A DNA stretch of 57,683 nt from a virus. The stretch lies in the IMG/VR virus record IMGVR_UViG_3300044971_000875, positions 1-57,683 of that record; one strand, written 5' to 3'. The translations under genes were made by a program, and so were the position numbers. This document shows positions 1 through 7,145 of the stretch, piece after piece (the first letter of the stretch is position 1; every line of letters begins with the position of its first letter). Under the pieces are notes generated by a model, which saw only the letters and a program-made list of their open reading frames with translations, was not told the DNA's origin and searched no databases.

Positions 1-63
1 TCTAAGAAAAAATTTAAATAATCGCAGGGTATCAAACCATCTCTCTGGCTCCATATTGTCCAT
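1..63 (-). CDS. Possible partial gene leaving the left edge
   Basis: A minus-strand reading frame opens with ATG at 63 (a second ATG in frame at 54) and stays open to base 1, giving about 21 residues that begin MDNMEPERWFDTLRLF. No family can be named from so little. If real, it is transcribed away from the gene at 286, which makes bases 64-285 a divergent control region. I see no good ribosome site. It could equally be a chance open frame. Confidence 0.3.
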   Translation of the reverse strand, partial: MDNMEPERWFDTLRLFKFFLR

Positions 64-205
64 ATCAAACCAGTGTTATTGGACACATTGGTCAAACCTT
101 TGTATCTGGGATATGGGGGATATCTGGAATACATGGTTTGTTATTACACTAGGGGTATTACGACATTCTTTGTATACCCGCCGATTTTAGGATACTAACC
201 GATAG

Positions 206-250
206 TGCCCATGTTGGGCAGGATAAGGTTTGATAGTTCTATTTTGCGCC
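206..250 (+). repeat. Hairpin plus conserved box, copy A
   Basis: A perfect 6-bp hairpin (TGCCCA-tgt-TGGGCA, 206-220) is followed two bases later by ATAAGGTTT and then TTCTATTTTGCGCC, ending at 250. The same order of elements recurs at 909-953. Copy A lies directly upstream of the promoter at 251-279, so a regulatory role is likely. Apart from this copy, bases 64-250 hold no gene that I can support. They contain short scattered repeats of ATCAAACCA (30-38, 64-72). Confidence 0.6.
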
Positions 251-279
251 TTGCCTTTACCGCCAAACTTTGATACAAT
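251..279 (+). promoter_or_regulatory. Leaderless sigma-70-type promoter
   Basis: TTGCCT (251-256), 17 bases, then TACAAT (274-279) preceded by TGA (extended -10). The ATG at 286 begins only 6 bases after the -10 box, so the transcript probably starts at or next to the start codon. Confidence 0.7.
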
Positions 280-285
280 AAGTAT

Positions 286-516
286 ATGTGGTGGTCATGG
301 GTATTAGCGGTTATCGGTGTTGCAGGCATATATTTTGTCGGCCGAAAAGATAAATGGGGATGGTTTGTTTTATTATTTAATGAATGCTTATGGATAGCCT
401 ATGCAATAATAACAAACCAATATGGTTTTATATTTTCCGCCCTTGCCTATGCAGTAGTTTACATTAGGTCATATATCCACTGGTCAAAGGAACCTGTAAA
501 TGAAATACCACTTTGA
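286..516 (+). CDS. Small three-helix membrane protein
   Basis: This 76-residue protein has three hydrophobic stretches (about residues 2-19, 24-43 and 46-62) separated by short charged loops (GRKDKWGW), so it probably sits in the inner membrane. The pattern of Trp and charged residues recalls half of a PnuC-type vitamin transporter, but the protein is too short to claim that function. It is the first gene of the rightward small-gene group and lies behind a promoter whose -10 box is 6 bases from the ATG. The next gene starts inside its 3' end. Confidence 0.75.
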   Translation: MWWSWVLAVIGVAGIYFVGRKDKWGWFVLLFNECLWIAYAIITNQYGFIFSALAYAVVYIRSYIHWSKEPVNEIPL

Positions 517-694
517 TCAAATGATTATAGAAGCCAGAAATGAAAGACCTACAAACCTTACTTGGATTGAAAATGATCTTTGGTATGGATGGACATATAA
601 TGCAAAGAAAAACCTTTATTATTTTAATGATGTAGGCAATAAGTCTCTTATGGGGTTATGGGAAGAACAGTGGAAAAAGGAGTCAGATGACTAA
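500..694 (+). CDS. Small conserved-looking phage protein
   Basis: This 64-residue acidic protein is rich in Trp and Tyr (LWYGWTYNAKKNLYYF). Its ATG at 500 overlaps the end of the membrane-protein gene by 17 bases and has AAAGGA upstream as a ribosome site. The next gene begins before its stop, so these genes form a coupled operon. I do not recognise a family. Confidence 0.7.
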   Translation: MKYHFDQMIIEARNERPTNLTWIENDLWYGWTYNAKKNLYYFNDVGNKSLMGLWEEQWKKESDD

Positions 695-800
695 AGTTCT
701 TTGTTTTGATTGTGGATCTATTTTTACCGTGCCAGATAGGACAGATAGGCCTACTAAGCAATGCCCTGACTGTAAGGAGAACAATGAAAGATTTAGTTGA
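687..800 (+). CDS. 37-residue zinc-ribbon protein
   Basis: ATG at 687 to TGA at 798-800 encodes 37 residues with two Cys pairs, C6-x2-C9 and C26-x2-C29, the pattern of a single zinc ribbon (CFDCG...CPDCKEN). The start overlaps the previous gene's stop, and the following gene starts at 784 inside it. Proteins like this are common in actinobacteriophages and are thought to bind nucleic acid or protein. The function here is unknown. Confidence 0.7.
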   Translation: MTKVLCFDCGSIFTVPDRTDRPTKQCPDCKENNERFS

Positions 801-909
801 TTTAGCCATCTCAATGACAGAAATAGATACAGGTGTTAACTTATCACTTCAAGAAAGAGAGGATATGGTTAAACGTATAATGAAAAAGGTAGAGGATATT
901 AACCAATAG
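784..909 (+). CDS. 41-residue helical protein
   Basis: The ATG at 784 is preceded by AAGGAG (776-781), a near-perfect ribosome site, and gives a 41-residue charged protein starting MKDLVDLAISMTEID, probably all helical. A longer reading from 706 would lie in the zinc-ribbon gene in another frame and has no ribosome site. It is coupled to the zinc-ribbon gene by a 17-base overlap. No family recognised. Confidence 0.65.
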   Translation: MKDLVDLAISMTEIDTGVNLSLQEREDMVKRIMKKVEDINQ

Positions 910-953
910 TGCTTTCGTAGAGCACAATAAGGTTTTTACTTCTATTTTGCGCC
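909..953 (+). repeat. Hairpin plus conserved box, copy B
   Basis: GTGCT (909-913) and AGCAC (921-925) can pair. One base later come ATAAGGTTT and TTCTATTTTGCGCC, ending at 953, followed by AAACTTT. This is the second copy of the module at 206-250. It starts at the stop codon of the preceding gene, so it may act as a terminator-promoter junction. Confidence 0.55.
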
Positions 954-974
954 AAACTTTTGTTTTTTAAAATT

Positions 975-1136
975 ATGATAACATTGTCTTCTGCACCACC
1001 TCACCGTGGAGTCGCAGATATGTCGGGGGAGACAGCGACATTAAATAACTGGGATAGTCCTGAGCACGACTGTAAAAAACTGCTCATTTGCTTATATCGC
1101 AAAAAAATGGTAAGATTAATATACAAACATATATGA
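975..1136 (+). CDS. Possible 53-residue protein
   Basis: ATG at 975 opens a 53-residue frame ending with TGA at 1134-1136. It includes NNWDSPEHDCKKLLICLYRKK, which reads like protein rather than noise. There is no clear ribosome site. The same stretch can also fold into short hairpins (TGTCG/CGACA near 1020-1040, GAGCA/TGCTC near 1062-1085), so a structured leader RNA for the gene at 1152 is the alternative. Composition here is more GC-rich than the flanks. Confidence 0.4.
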   Translation: MITLSSAPPHRGVADMSGETATLNNWDSPEHDCKKLLICLYRKKMVRLIYKHI

Positions 1137-1151
1137 TAAAATGGAGAAGAC

Positions 1152-1874
1152 ATGTTTAAAAAAAGTATTTTTAATAAAAAACAAAAACCAATTTTAAGAT
1201 ATGAGTCTGCCGTTCCAACTTATCCAAACTCAATAGTTCCAACAAAAAAAGTTGTACCAGATTGGTATAAAAAAATACCACAATATTATGATGATGTAAT
1301 GTTTAGTGATGATTTTAATATTAGGTCAACAGTTAAATTATGTGTACCATTTTTAGATTCATTAACTATTGGCTACGTAATGACCCTTCCTTTTGATCTA
1401 TATGTTGAAATAAGAGACGGGGTTCCATTTATTTTATGGCCAAAAGGTGCAAAAGGCACACCAAATGTCAGAAATAATGTAGCAAGTGAAAAACTTGTTC
1501 CAATTGGTCATTATCCTACAGAATTTGTTTGGCACCCAGGAGTTTCCTATGGCGTTCCAAAAGGATATAGTATTTTATTTACTCATCCACTAAATAGACA
1601 CGATCTTCCATTTACAACTTTAAGTGCAGTGCTTGATGGAGGATTGGTATTAAGCGAAGATGGAAATGTTCCATTTTACCTTAAAGAGGGATTTACAGGA
1701 CTCATTGAGCAAGGAACGCCAATAGCACAACTAATACCGTTTCGCCAAGAAGACTGGAACTCAGAAAAAACAAAAGGTCTGGTAGAAATTGGAAAGAGTC
1801 ATAGTGATTCTGCTAGTAGTGTTTTTAAAGGATGGTATAAAAAAACATTTTGGACAAAAAAACAATACGATTAA
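1152..1874 (+). CDS. Conserved phage protein, beta-rich DUF6065-like
   Basis: This 240-residue protein starts at an ATG after GGAGAAG. It contains VPDWYKKIPQYYDD, KLCVPFLDSLTIGY and a C-terminal half with HPLNRHDLPF, LSAVLDGGL, IEQGTPIAQLIPFR. This layout (a Pro-rich segment, GVV/AVLD, then I-x-x-GTP-x-AQLIP) resembles proteins seen in marine and cyanobacterial phages with no assigned role. The 261-residue protein at 17413-18198 shares the same order of motifs, and the one at 3050-3751 may do so, so this could be one of a small paralogous family in this genome. Function unknown. Confidence 0.75.
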   Translation: MFKKSIFNKKQKPILRYESAVPTYPNSIVPTKKVVPDWYKKIPQYYDDVMFSDDFNIRSTVKLCVPFLDSLTIGYVMTLPFDLYVEIRDGVPFILWPKGAKGTPNVRNNVASEKLVPIGHYPTEFVWHPGVSYGVPKGYSILFTHPLNRHDLPFTTLSAVLDGGLVLSEDGNVPFYLKEGFTGLIEQGTPIAQLIPFRQEDWNSEKTKGLVEIGKSHSDSASSVFKGWYKKTFWTKKQYD

Positions 1875-1889
1875 ATTTTATATTACGTA

Positions 1890-1918
1890 TTGACATACCG
1901 TTATAAATTTGATATACT
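1890..1918 (+). promoter_or_regulatory. Consensus leaderless promoter
   Basis: TTGACA (1890-1895), exactly 17 bases, then TATACT (1913-1918) with TGA directly before it. The ATG of the next gene is at 1926, 7 bases after the -10 box. There is no room for a ribosome site, so the message should be leaderless. Confidence 0.85.
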
Positions 1919-1925
1919 GAATTGT

Positions 1926-2033
1926 ATGTCAGCCAATAAATTTGTTATTTGTGAAACATGTAGTAAGGAAATACAGGTGAGGTCAACAATGGCACATCAA
2001 ACTATTTATAATCATATGAAAACACATAAATGA
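1926..2033 (+). CDS. 35-residue zinc-finger-like protein
   Basis: ATG 1926 to TGA 2031-2033 encodes 35 residues with C9-x2-C12 followed by H24, H30 and H34. This spacing could form a small C2H2-type zinc finger (CETCSKE...HQTIYNHMKTH). It lies directly behind a consensus promoter and probably has a leaderless message. The next gene starts at the overlapping ATGA. A DNA-binding or protein-binding role is inference. Confidence 0.65.
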   Translation: MSANKFVICETCSKEIQVRSTMAHQTIYNHMKTHK

Positions 2034-2197
2034 GAAAACAAAAAAAAATAAAGGAACTTACCAGGCCAATAGATTTAGTAGTTCACACAAGATGTCCTGA
2101 AAAGTGGATGCTTATAGATAAAGAAACTGGAGAAATATACCAAGGTAATAATAGTGGATATTGGGATAGGCTTGATCCAGTTTTAAAAAATAAATAA
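2030..2197 (+). CDS. 55-residue conserved phage protein
   Basis: The start codon overlaps the previous stop (ATGA, 2030-2033). The 55-residue product contains RCPEKWMLIDKETGEIYQG and GYWDRLDPV. This motif set is familiar from many small actinobacteriophage proteins, for which no function is known. The tight overlap means translation is coupled to the zinc-finger-like protein. Confidence 0.7.
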   Translation: MRKQKKIKELTRPIDLVVHTRCPEKWMLIDKETGEIYQGNNSGYWDRLDPVLKNK

Positions 2198-2201
2198 AAA
2201 C

Positions 2202-2230
2202 TTTACAAAACAAGATAGGTGGGGTATACT
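2202..2230 (+). promoter_or_regulatory. Leaderless promoter
   Basis: TTTACA (2202-2207), 17 bases, TATACT (2225-2230). The ATG of the secreted-protein gene begins 6 bases later at 2237, which sets that start rather than the upstream in-frame TTG/GTG-type codons near 2219. Confidence 0.8.
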
Positions 2231-2236
2231 AGTAAT

Positions 2237-2635
2237 ATGAAAAAAATAACTATAGTAGCAGTACTTTTAACATTATTGATTCCTGTATCTTCAGCGGAGG
2301 CTACAACAAAATCTTTAAATACTAAGAATAATAAAAATTCTTGTAAATTTATTAAAACAAAATATCAATCTGAAGTTATGCTTAATTGGGCTACTGGCAT
2401 CGCAACTGACGAAGATATGCTAAAAGAAACTACTCAAAACATAGCAATGCTATCTAAAAGAGAAAAACTTACAAGTGGAGCAATTAAAAATGTTGTAAAA
2501 ACTTGGATTGTTTCAGAACAAAATACTAAAATAGCATTACAAAGTAAAAATTTAGATGCAGTTATAAAATCAGTAGAGTTAAAGATTTCCTCTGTTGAAA
2601 AGTTTGACAAATTATGTAGGTCTATAAAGGCTTAA
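2237..2635 (+). CDS. Small secreted protein
   Basis: This 132-residue protein has a clear signal peptide: KK, a hydrophobic core (ITIVAVLLTLLIPVSS) and a likely cut near A20 (SSAEA-T). The mature part is basic and helical, with two Cys (one near residue 36, one near the end) that could form a disulfide outside the cell. It has its own promoter and no close partner gene. The role is unknown; a cell-envelope or superinfection role is a guess. Confidence 0.75.
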   Translation: MKKITIVAVLLTLLIPVSSAEATTKSLNTKNNKNSCKFIKTKYQSEVMLNWATGIATDEDMLKETTQNIAMLSKREKLTSGAIKNVVKTWIVSEQNTKIALQSKNLDAVIKSVELKISSVEKFDKLCRSIKA

Positions 2636-2702
2636 AATTTTGTTAAACACTGGCAATCAAGTTTTTTAAGGTTTTAAACTAATAATTCCGTTATTACAAG
2701 TT

Positions 2703-2734
2703 TGATACCTACCCAGTCTATGATCTGGTATCAT
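2703..2734 (+). promoter_or_regulatory. Leaderless promoter with inverted repeat
   Basis: TATCAT (2729-2734), preceded by TGG, lies 6 bases before the ATG at 2741. A perfect 7-bp inverted repeat, TGATACC (2703-2709) and GGTATCA (2727-2733), has its right arm across the -10 box. This is the arrangement expected of an operator. There is no good -35 box. Confidence 0.55.
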
Positions 2735-2740
2735 AGAATT

Positions 2741-2842
2741 ATGTATTGCGAATCCTGTGGCGGTAGACTGGTTAATGGAGATTGTTATAATTGTTTTAAA
2801 AATTCTAATGCTTTAAAGGGGTTTGAAGAAGAAGATGACTAA
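2741..2842 (+). CDS. 33-residue zinc-ribbon protein
   Basis: ATG 2741 to TAA 2840-2842 encodes 33 residues with C3-x2-C6 and C15-x2-C18 (CESCGG...CYNCFKN), a minimal zinc ribbon with an acidic tail. It begins 6 bases after a -10 box and overlaps the start of the next gene at 2835. Confidence 0.65.
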   Translation: MYCESCGGRLVNGDCYNCFKNSNALKGFEEEDD

Positions 2843-3050
2843 CTGGACCGAAGAACTTACAGATAAACAAAAACAGGATGTGTGGAATTTCATTGTTTTT
2901 ACTGTCAAAGAAATAAGAGAACAAATTGCTAAAGACATTGAAGCAACTATTCCGCTTTGGAAAGAAAAAGGATTATTGAAATCCCGTAGAACACAAAAAG
3001 CATTTGAAGCATCTGCTGCAATTGCTAGAGGAGAAAACGAAAAAATATAA
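2835..3050 (+). CDS. 71-residue helical protein
   Basis: This start is chosen because the ATG overlaps the zinc-ribbon stop and has a GAAGAAG ribosome-site-like run before it. A TTG at 2823 would add four residues. The product is charged and helical (WTEELTDKQKQDVW, KEIREQIAKDIEA) and ends in AAIARGENEKI. It is coupled to the genes on both sides. Function unknown. Confidence 0.65.
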   Translation: MTNWTEELTDKQKQDVWNFIVFTVKEIREQIAKDIEATIPLWKEKGLLKSRRTQKAFEASAAIARGENEKI

Positions 3051-3751
3051 TGTCAATTACTGTTTATTGGGCCTGTATTGAAGAAGAATGGCTAAGGGCT
3101 AAAGAGCCTGAGCCAATATATAAACAATTTTTAAAAAATATAAAAGATAAAAATACAGTAGTAAATTTTTGCCCATCAGTAAAAGAATACATGAAAAATG
3201 TTTTTTCAATAGAATCCATATATGATTATAATTTTGAAATAAAAGATAATCAAACAGGTACATTTACTAATTTATACGATCAAGACTTTTTCAATAAACA
3301 TGTAATGGTTCGTTCAGAAAAAGAAAAACTTTTTTCATTTTTTCAACAGTTTATTTTTTTTACTGAGAAAAATTCTTTAAAAATGTCTGCAGGGATGCTG
3401 CCATTTTTAGAAGATAATGAAATAACTAAAAGATGCATACCAATTCCTGGAATTTTTGATATTGGAAAGTGGTTTCGTCCAACTGAGTTTGCTTTTTATT
3501 TAAAAAATAATTACAATAGATTTGAAATTAAAGAAGAAGATATTTTTCAGTATATTAAATTCTATACGGAAGAAAAAATTATTTTTAAACAATTTTATGC
3601 TAGCGAAAAAATTATGAAATATGCAGGAGACGTTACAAAAGCAAAAGATTATAGAGTAAATAAAACTAGACAATTGCAAAGTTATTATTCAATGCTTAAG
3701 CATAAAAAAAATATAATAAAAGAAATTAAAAATAACTTAATAAAAGGATAA
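3050..3751 (+). CDS. Conserved phage protein, possibly DUF6065-like
   Basis: This 233-residue protein begins at an ATG overlapping the previous stop. It has a hydrophilic N-terminal half (YWACIEEEWLRAKEPEPIYKQF), a central SAGMLPFLED...CIPIPGIFDIGKWFRPTEFAFYL segment and IKFYTEEKIIFKQF. It ends in a basic tail. The order of a Pro-rich central segment, an F-x-L strand and an I-x-F...EKI...QF strand is loosely like the proteins at 1152 and 17413, but similarity by eye is weak. It directly precedes the sugar cassette and may be transcribed with it. Function unknown. Confidence 0.7.
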   Translation: MSITVYWACIEEEWLRAKEPEPIYKQFLKNIKDKNTVVNFCPSVKEYMKNVFSIESIYDYNFEIKDNQTGTFTNLYDQDFFNKHVMVRSEKEKLFSFFQQFIFFTEKNSLKMSAGMLPFLEDNEITKRCIPIPGIFDIGKWFRPTEFAFYLKNNYNRFEIKEEDIFQYIKFYTEEKIIFKQFYASEKIMKYAGDVTKAKDYRVNKTRQLQSYYSMLKHKKNIIKEIKNNLIKG

Positions 3752-3753
3752 AT

Positions 3754-4713
3754 ATGGCTAATATAGTATTTCTTGGTAACTTTGAAGTGCCTTATAGTAG
3801 TGAGAATCATCATGCTAAATCTTTGGAATCTCTTGGGCATACGGTGCAAAAATTGCAAGAGAAGAAAGCGGGTAGTGCTGAAATATTAAATGCAGCACTA
3901 AAGTCTAATTTATTCATCTGGGTGCATACACATAGATGGCAAACTCCAGGATCTAGATCTATGACAGATGTATTAAAACAATTAAAGGCTGCTGGCATAC
4001 CAACCATGACCTATCATTTAGATTTGTGGTTTGGTATTGAGCGTGAAAAAGATTTAAAAAATGATGATTTCTATACAAACATAGGTCACTTTTTTGCTAC
4101 AGATAAGTTAATGTGTGATTGGTTTAATGAAAACACACAGGTAGAAGGACACTTTTTACCTGCTGGTGTGTATGATAAAGAATGTTATATCCATGAAGAT
4201 TATGATCCACATAACTTTGAAAATGATATTATATTTGTTGGTAGTAAGGGTTATCATCATGAACATAAATACCGACCAGAATTAATAGATTTTTTGAGAA
4301 ACACATATGGTAAAAGATTTTTACATGTTGGTGGAGATGGTGACACTGGAACTGTTCGTGGAGATGCATTAAACCGTATCTACGCAAAAAGCAAAATAGC
4401 AATAGGTGATAGTTTAAATATTAATTTTAATTATCCTTACTACACTAGTGATAGATTGTTTGAGAGTACTGGTCGTGGTGGTTTTACTATCTACCCTCGC
4501 ATTAAAGGTCTTGAGGAATACTTCAAGGATGAAAATGAGATTGTATTTTATGAACACGGCAACCTTGAAGATCTAAAAAATAAGATAGATAAGTATTTAT
4601 TAGACGGTATATCAAGAGAAGCAATCAGACTTAATGGGCATGAAAGAACAAAAAAAGAACATACTTACGTTCATAGATGGTCTGTAATACTAGAAACTCT
4701 AAACATAAAATGA
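3754..4713 (+). CDS. Glycosyltransferase, CgeB-like
   Basis: This 319-residue protein is predicted to transfer a sugar from an activated donor in the cytoplasm. It has a Rossmann-like N-terminus (IVFLGNFEVPYSSENHH) and a C-terminal half typical of the CgeB/Glyco_trans_1_2 group: DIIFVGSKGYHH, YAKSKIAIGDSLN and SDRLFESTGRGGF, with the glutamate expected to hold the donor sugar. An AAAGGA ribosome site precedes the ATG. Its last bases overlap the start of the epimerase gene (ATGA), so it opens a coupled cassette. The acceptor is unknown; virion protein or host glycan are the main options. Confidence 0.85.
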   Translation: MANIVFLGNFEVPYSSENHHAKSLESLGHTVQKLQEKKAGSAEILNAALKSNLFIWVHTHRWQTPGSRSMTDVLKQLKAAGIPTMTYHLDLWFGIEREKDLKNDDFYTNIGHFFATDKLMCDWFNENTQVEGHFLPAGVYDKECYIHEDYDPHNFENDIIFVGSKGYHHEHKYRPELIDFLRNTYGKRFLHVGGDGDTGTVRGDALNRIYAKSKIAIGDSLNINFNYPYYTSDRLFESTGRGGFTIYPRIKGLEEYFKDENEIVFYEHGNLEDLKNKIDKYLLDGISREAIRLNGHERTKKEHTYVHRWSVILETLNIK

Positions 4714-5594
4714 AATATTTAGTTACTGGTGGTGCTGGTTTTATTGGGTCAAACCTTGTTGATAAGTTAATTAGTCTTGGTCACGATGTTATTTGTATTG
4801 ATAATGAGTCTGCAGAGTGCCATGAACAATTCTATTGGAATGATAAAGCACAAAACTATAAGTATGATATCTGCGATTATGATCTGGTTGCACCATTATT
4901 TAAAGATATTGACTGCGTGTTTCACGTTGCATCTGATGCAAGAATACAGCCAGCAATACTAAACCCTAAAAAATCTATTCAGTCAAACGCAGTAGGAACA
5001 GCCAATGTTCTTGAACTTTGTAGGGTTAATAATGTAGATAGATTAATTTATTCAAGCACATCATCTTCTTATGGCAAAAAAGCCTTGCTTCCAAACCAAG
5101 AAACACAGTCACCTGATCCATTAACGCCATACTCTGCTGCTAAAGTTTTTGGTGAAAACCTTGCAAGAGTTTACTATAATCTTTATGGACTAAAAACAAT
5201 ATCACTTAGATACTTTAATGTTTATGGAGATAGACAGCCATTAAAAGGTCAGTACGCACCAGTAATAGGACTATTCTTAAAACAATATCATGAGTCAAAA
5301 CCATTGACAGTAGTTGGAGATGGATCTCAGCGTAGAGATTTTACTCACATATCAGACGTAATACAGGCAAACATTCTTGCATCTGAAGTTGAAAATGGAT
5401 TTGGGGAAGTATATAACATTGGGTATGGAAGTAACTACTCTATACTTGATATTGCTAATATGATTTCAAATGATATTAAATTTATCCCGCCAAGAATTGG
5501 TGAAGTGCAAGAAACCCTTGCGTCTAACGCAAAGTTTAAAGATTTAACTGGATGGATGCCAAAGGTATCACTAATAGAATGGTTACAGAAATGA
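4710..5594 (+). CDS. NAD-dependent nucleotide-sugar epimerase/dehydratase
   Basis: This 294-residue extended short-chain dehydrogenase resembles GalE or UDP-glucuronate epimerases. The N-terminus MKYLVTGGAGFIGSNLVDK carries the TGxxGFxG nucleotide site. The catalytic set is present as YSSTSSSYG and PYSAAKVFGE (YxxxK), followed by RYFNVYG and GDGSQRRDFTHISD, typical of sugar epimerases. I chose the ATG at 4710, which overlaps the previous stop; an upstream in-frame ATG at 4677 would add 11 residues before the Rossmann strand. It probably supplies the sugar donor for the transferases beside it. Confidence 0.9.
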   Translation: MKYLVTGGAGFIGSNLVDKLISLGHDVICIDNESAECHEQFYWNDKAQNYKYDICDYDLVAPLFKDIDCVFHVASDARIQPAILNPKKSIQSNAVGTANVLELCRVNNVDRLIYSSTSSSYGKKALLPNQETQSPDPLTPYSAAKVFGENLARVYYNLYGLKTISLRYFNVYGDRQPLKGQYAPVIGLFLKQYHESKPLTVVGDGSQRRDFTHISDVIQANILASEVENGFGEVYNIGYGSNYSILDIANMISNDIKFIPPRIGEVQETLASNAKFKDLTGWMPKVSLIEWLQK

Positions 5595-6304
5595 CCGAAA
5601 TGAAAAAAGTAACGATAAATGGTGACTTTGAAATTACATTGCCAGAACATCGTGCAGCACGTCCTGATTGGTATCAACCCCATGGTTGGGAAAAGCCAAG
5701 GCTAAAACATATGTCAGAAAACATTTCATCTGGAGATGTTATGTATTATGTTGGTGCAGAAGAAGGAGAGATGCCTGCTTTGTGTCAAATGTGGGGATCA
5801 GAAGTTGTTTTATTTGAACCTAATCCAAAGGTTTGGTCACACTTTCCATTGCTTTGGAGTGCAAATAACTTAGAGATGCCACTGGCTTCTATTCCTGGTT
5901 TTGCATCTGATGTAGATAATAAACTTGCACGTATATATTATGATGCATGGCCTCCAGAGGCTGATGCTCCTATTGAGGCTTCACATGGATTTAAAGAACT
6001 ACAATATGAAGCAGATAAATATGGTCAAACAAAGATTGATACTCTTGTTTATGAAAAAGGAATGAAGCCACCAACAGCAATATCCCTTGATGTTGAGGGT
6101 AGTGAATGGAGGGTCCTAGGAGGGGCTGAGAGGGTCCTTAAAGAGCATAGACCCAAGATTTGGCTATCTGGACACCCAGAATTTATGATGATGTATTGGA
6201 AAGAATATCTGTATGATTTAAGACAATTTATTAAGGGTATTGGCTACAAAGAAACCTTGCTTGACTATCAGCATGAGGTACACTTATTTTATGAACGATC
6301 TTAA
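5591..6304 (+). CDS. FkbM-family methyltransferase
   Basis: This 237-residue SAM-dependent methyltransferase-like protein has FkbM-type motifs: SGDVMYYVGAEEGEMPAL (binding loop, slightly changed from the usual DVGANxG), VVLFEPNP (acidic residue after strand 2) and AISLDVEGSEWRVLGGAERVLKEHRP. The family often O-methylates sugars. The ATG at 5591 overlaps the epimerase stop; a longer reading from 5552 lies inside that gene. It probably caps or decorates the glycan made by the neighbours. Confidence 0.8.
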   Translation: MTEMKKVTINGDFEITLPEHRAARPDWYQPHGWEKPRLKHMSENISSGDVMYYVGAEEGEMPALCQMWGSEVVLFEPNPKVWSHFPLLWSANNLEMPLASIPGFASDVDNKLARIYYDAWPPEADAPIEASHGFKELQYEADKYGQTKIDTLVYEKGMKPPTAISLDVEGSEWRVLGGAERVLKEHRPKIWLSGHPEFMMMYWKEYLYDLRQFIKGIGYKETLLDYQHEVHLFYERS

Positions 6305-7145
6305 AGCATATCTTTATTCAGTTAAACAAGAAGATTGTGCTGCTGATAAATGGGATTACGGTCTATTAAAACAATTTTTTAATAAAAATAATATCAAACC
6401 AGACAGGGTAACAACTTTGACTAAAGCAGACAGAGCCTTTGTTGTAATTCCTGGACCTCAAAATGTAGACTATGAAAATCAAATATCTGAAGAGTTAAAT
6501 AAAATAGATAGGGTGGTCTTACTTATTACTGGAGATGAAAGCGCCACTTTTAAGGTTGATAAGATAGAGCATAATAATATTGAGATTTGGATTCAATACC
6601 CGCACAGAAAACATTCACAATATAATAAATTAGCGTTAGGTGTTCCTCAACATTTATCAAATAATTTACCAGAGTATCAAGATAAATCGTATGATGTATT
6701 TTTTTCAGGACAGATAACTCATCAAAGAAGGCAAGAACTTGCAACCGTTATGCCTGAGATACCAAACTCTTTTTATAATCCAACTACTGGTTTTGCAGAA
6801 GGCTTAAGTCCGAAATCATATTACGATAAAATGTTTTTATCAAAGATTGTTCCTTGCCCTAGCGGAGCAATGGTTGTTGATTCATTTAGATTCTATGAAG
6901 CAATTGAAATGCTTTGCTTACCCATAGGGGATAGGTTAGACCCAAGAATGCGAAACACAGACTTTTTTAATTTTTTATTTGAGGGTAATCACAAAATAAA
7001 AACTTTTGAAAATTGGCAACTCTTTCCTGAATTGCTACCTGAATTATTAAACAATTACACATCGGATATGCATCAAGTTGTTTGTTGGTGGATTAAATAT
7101 AAAAGGGATCTTTTTATTGAGTTAATGAGGCAAGTAAATGCATAA
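6291..7145 (+). CDS. Exostosin-like glycosyltransferase
   Basis: This 284-residue protein has a pattern seen in exostosin/GT47-like enzymes: YDVFFSGQITHQRRQEL, then SPKSYYDKMFLSKIVPCPSGAMVVDSFRFYEAIEMLCLPI, where the conserved Arg/Glu pair holds the nucleotide sugar. The ATG at 6291 overlaps the methyltransferase by 14 bases; a reading from 6240 would sit deeper in that gene. Sugar and acceptor are unknown. It is the fourth member of the coupled cassette. Confidence 0.7.
   Translation: MNDLKAYLYSVKQEDCAADKWDYGLLKQFFNKNNIKPDRVTTLTKADRAFVVIPGPQNVDYENQISEELNKIDRVVLLITGDESATFKVDKIEHNNIEIWIQYPHRKHSQYNKLALGVPQHLSNNLPEYQDKSYDVFFSGQITHQRRQELATVMPEIPNSFYNPTTGFAEGLSPKSYYDKMFLSKIVPCPSGAMVVDSFRFYEAIEMLCLPIGDRLDPRMRNTDFFNFLFEGNHKIKTFENWQLFPELLPELLNNYTSDMHQVVCWWIKYKRDLFIELMRQVNA

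Noticed and set aside
706-783. N-terminal extension of the 41-residue protein
   Set aside because: It lies in the zinc-ribbon gene in another frame, and the good ribosome site belongs to the ATG at 784.
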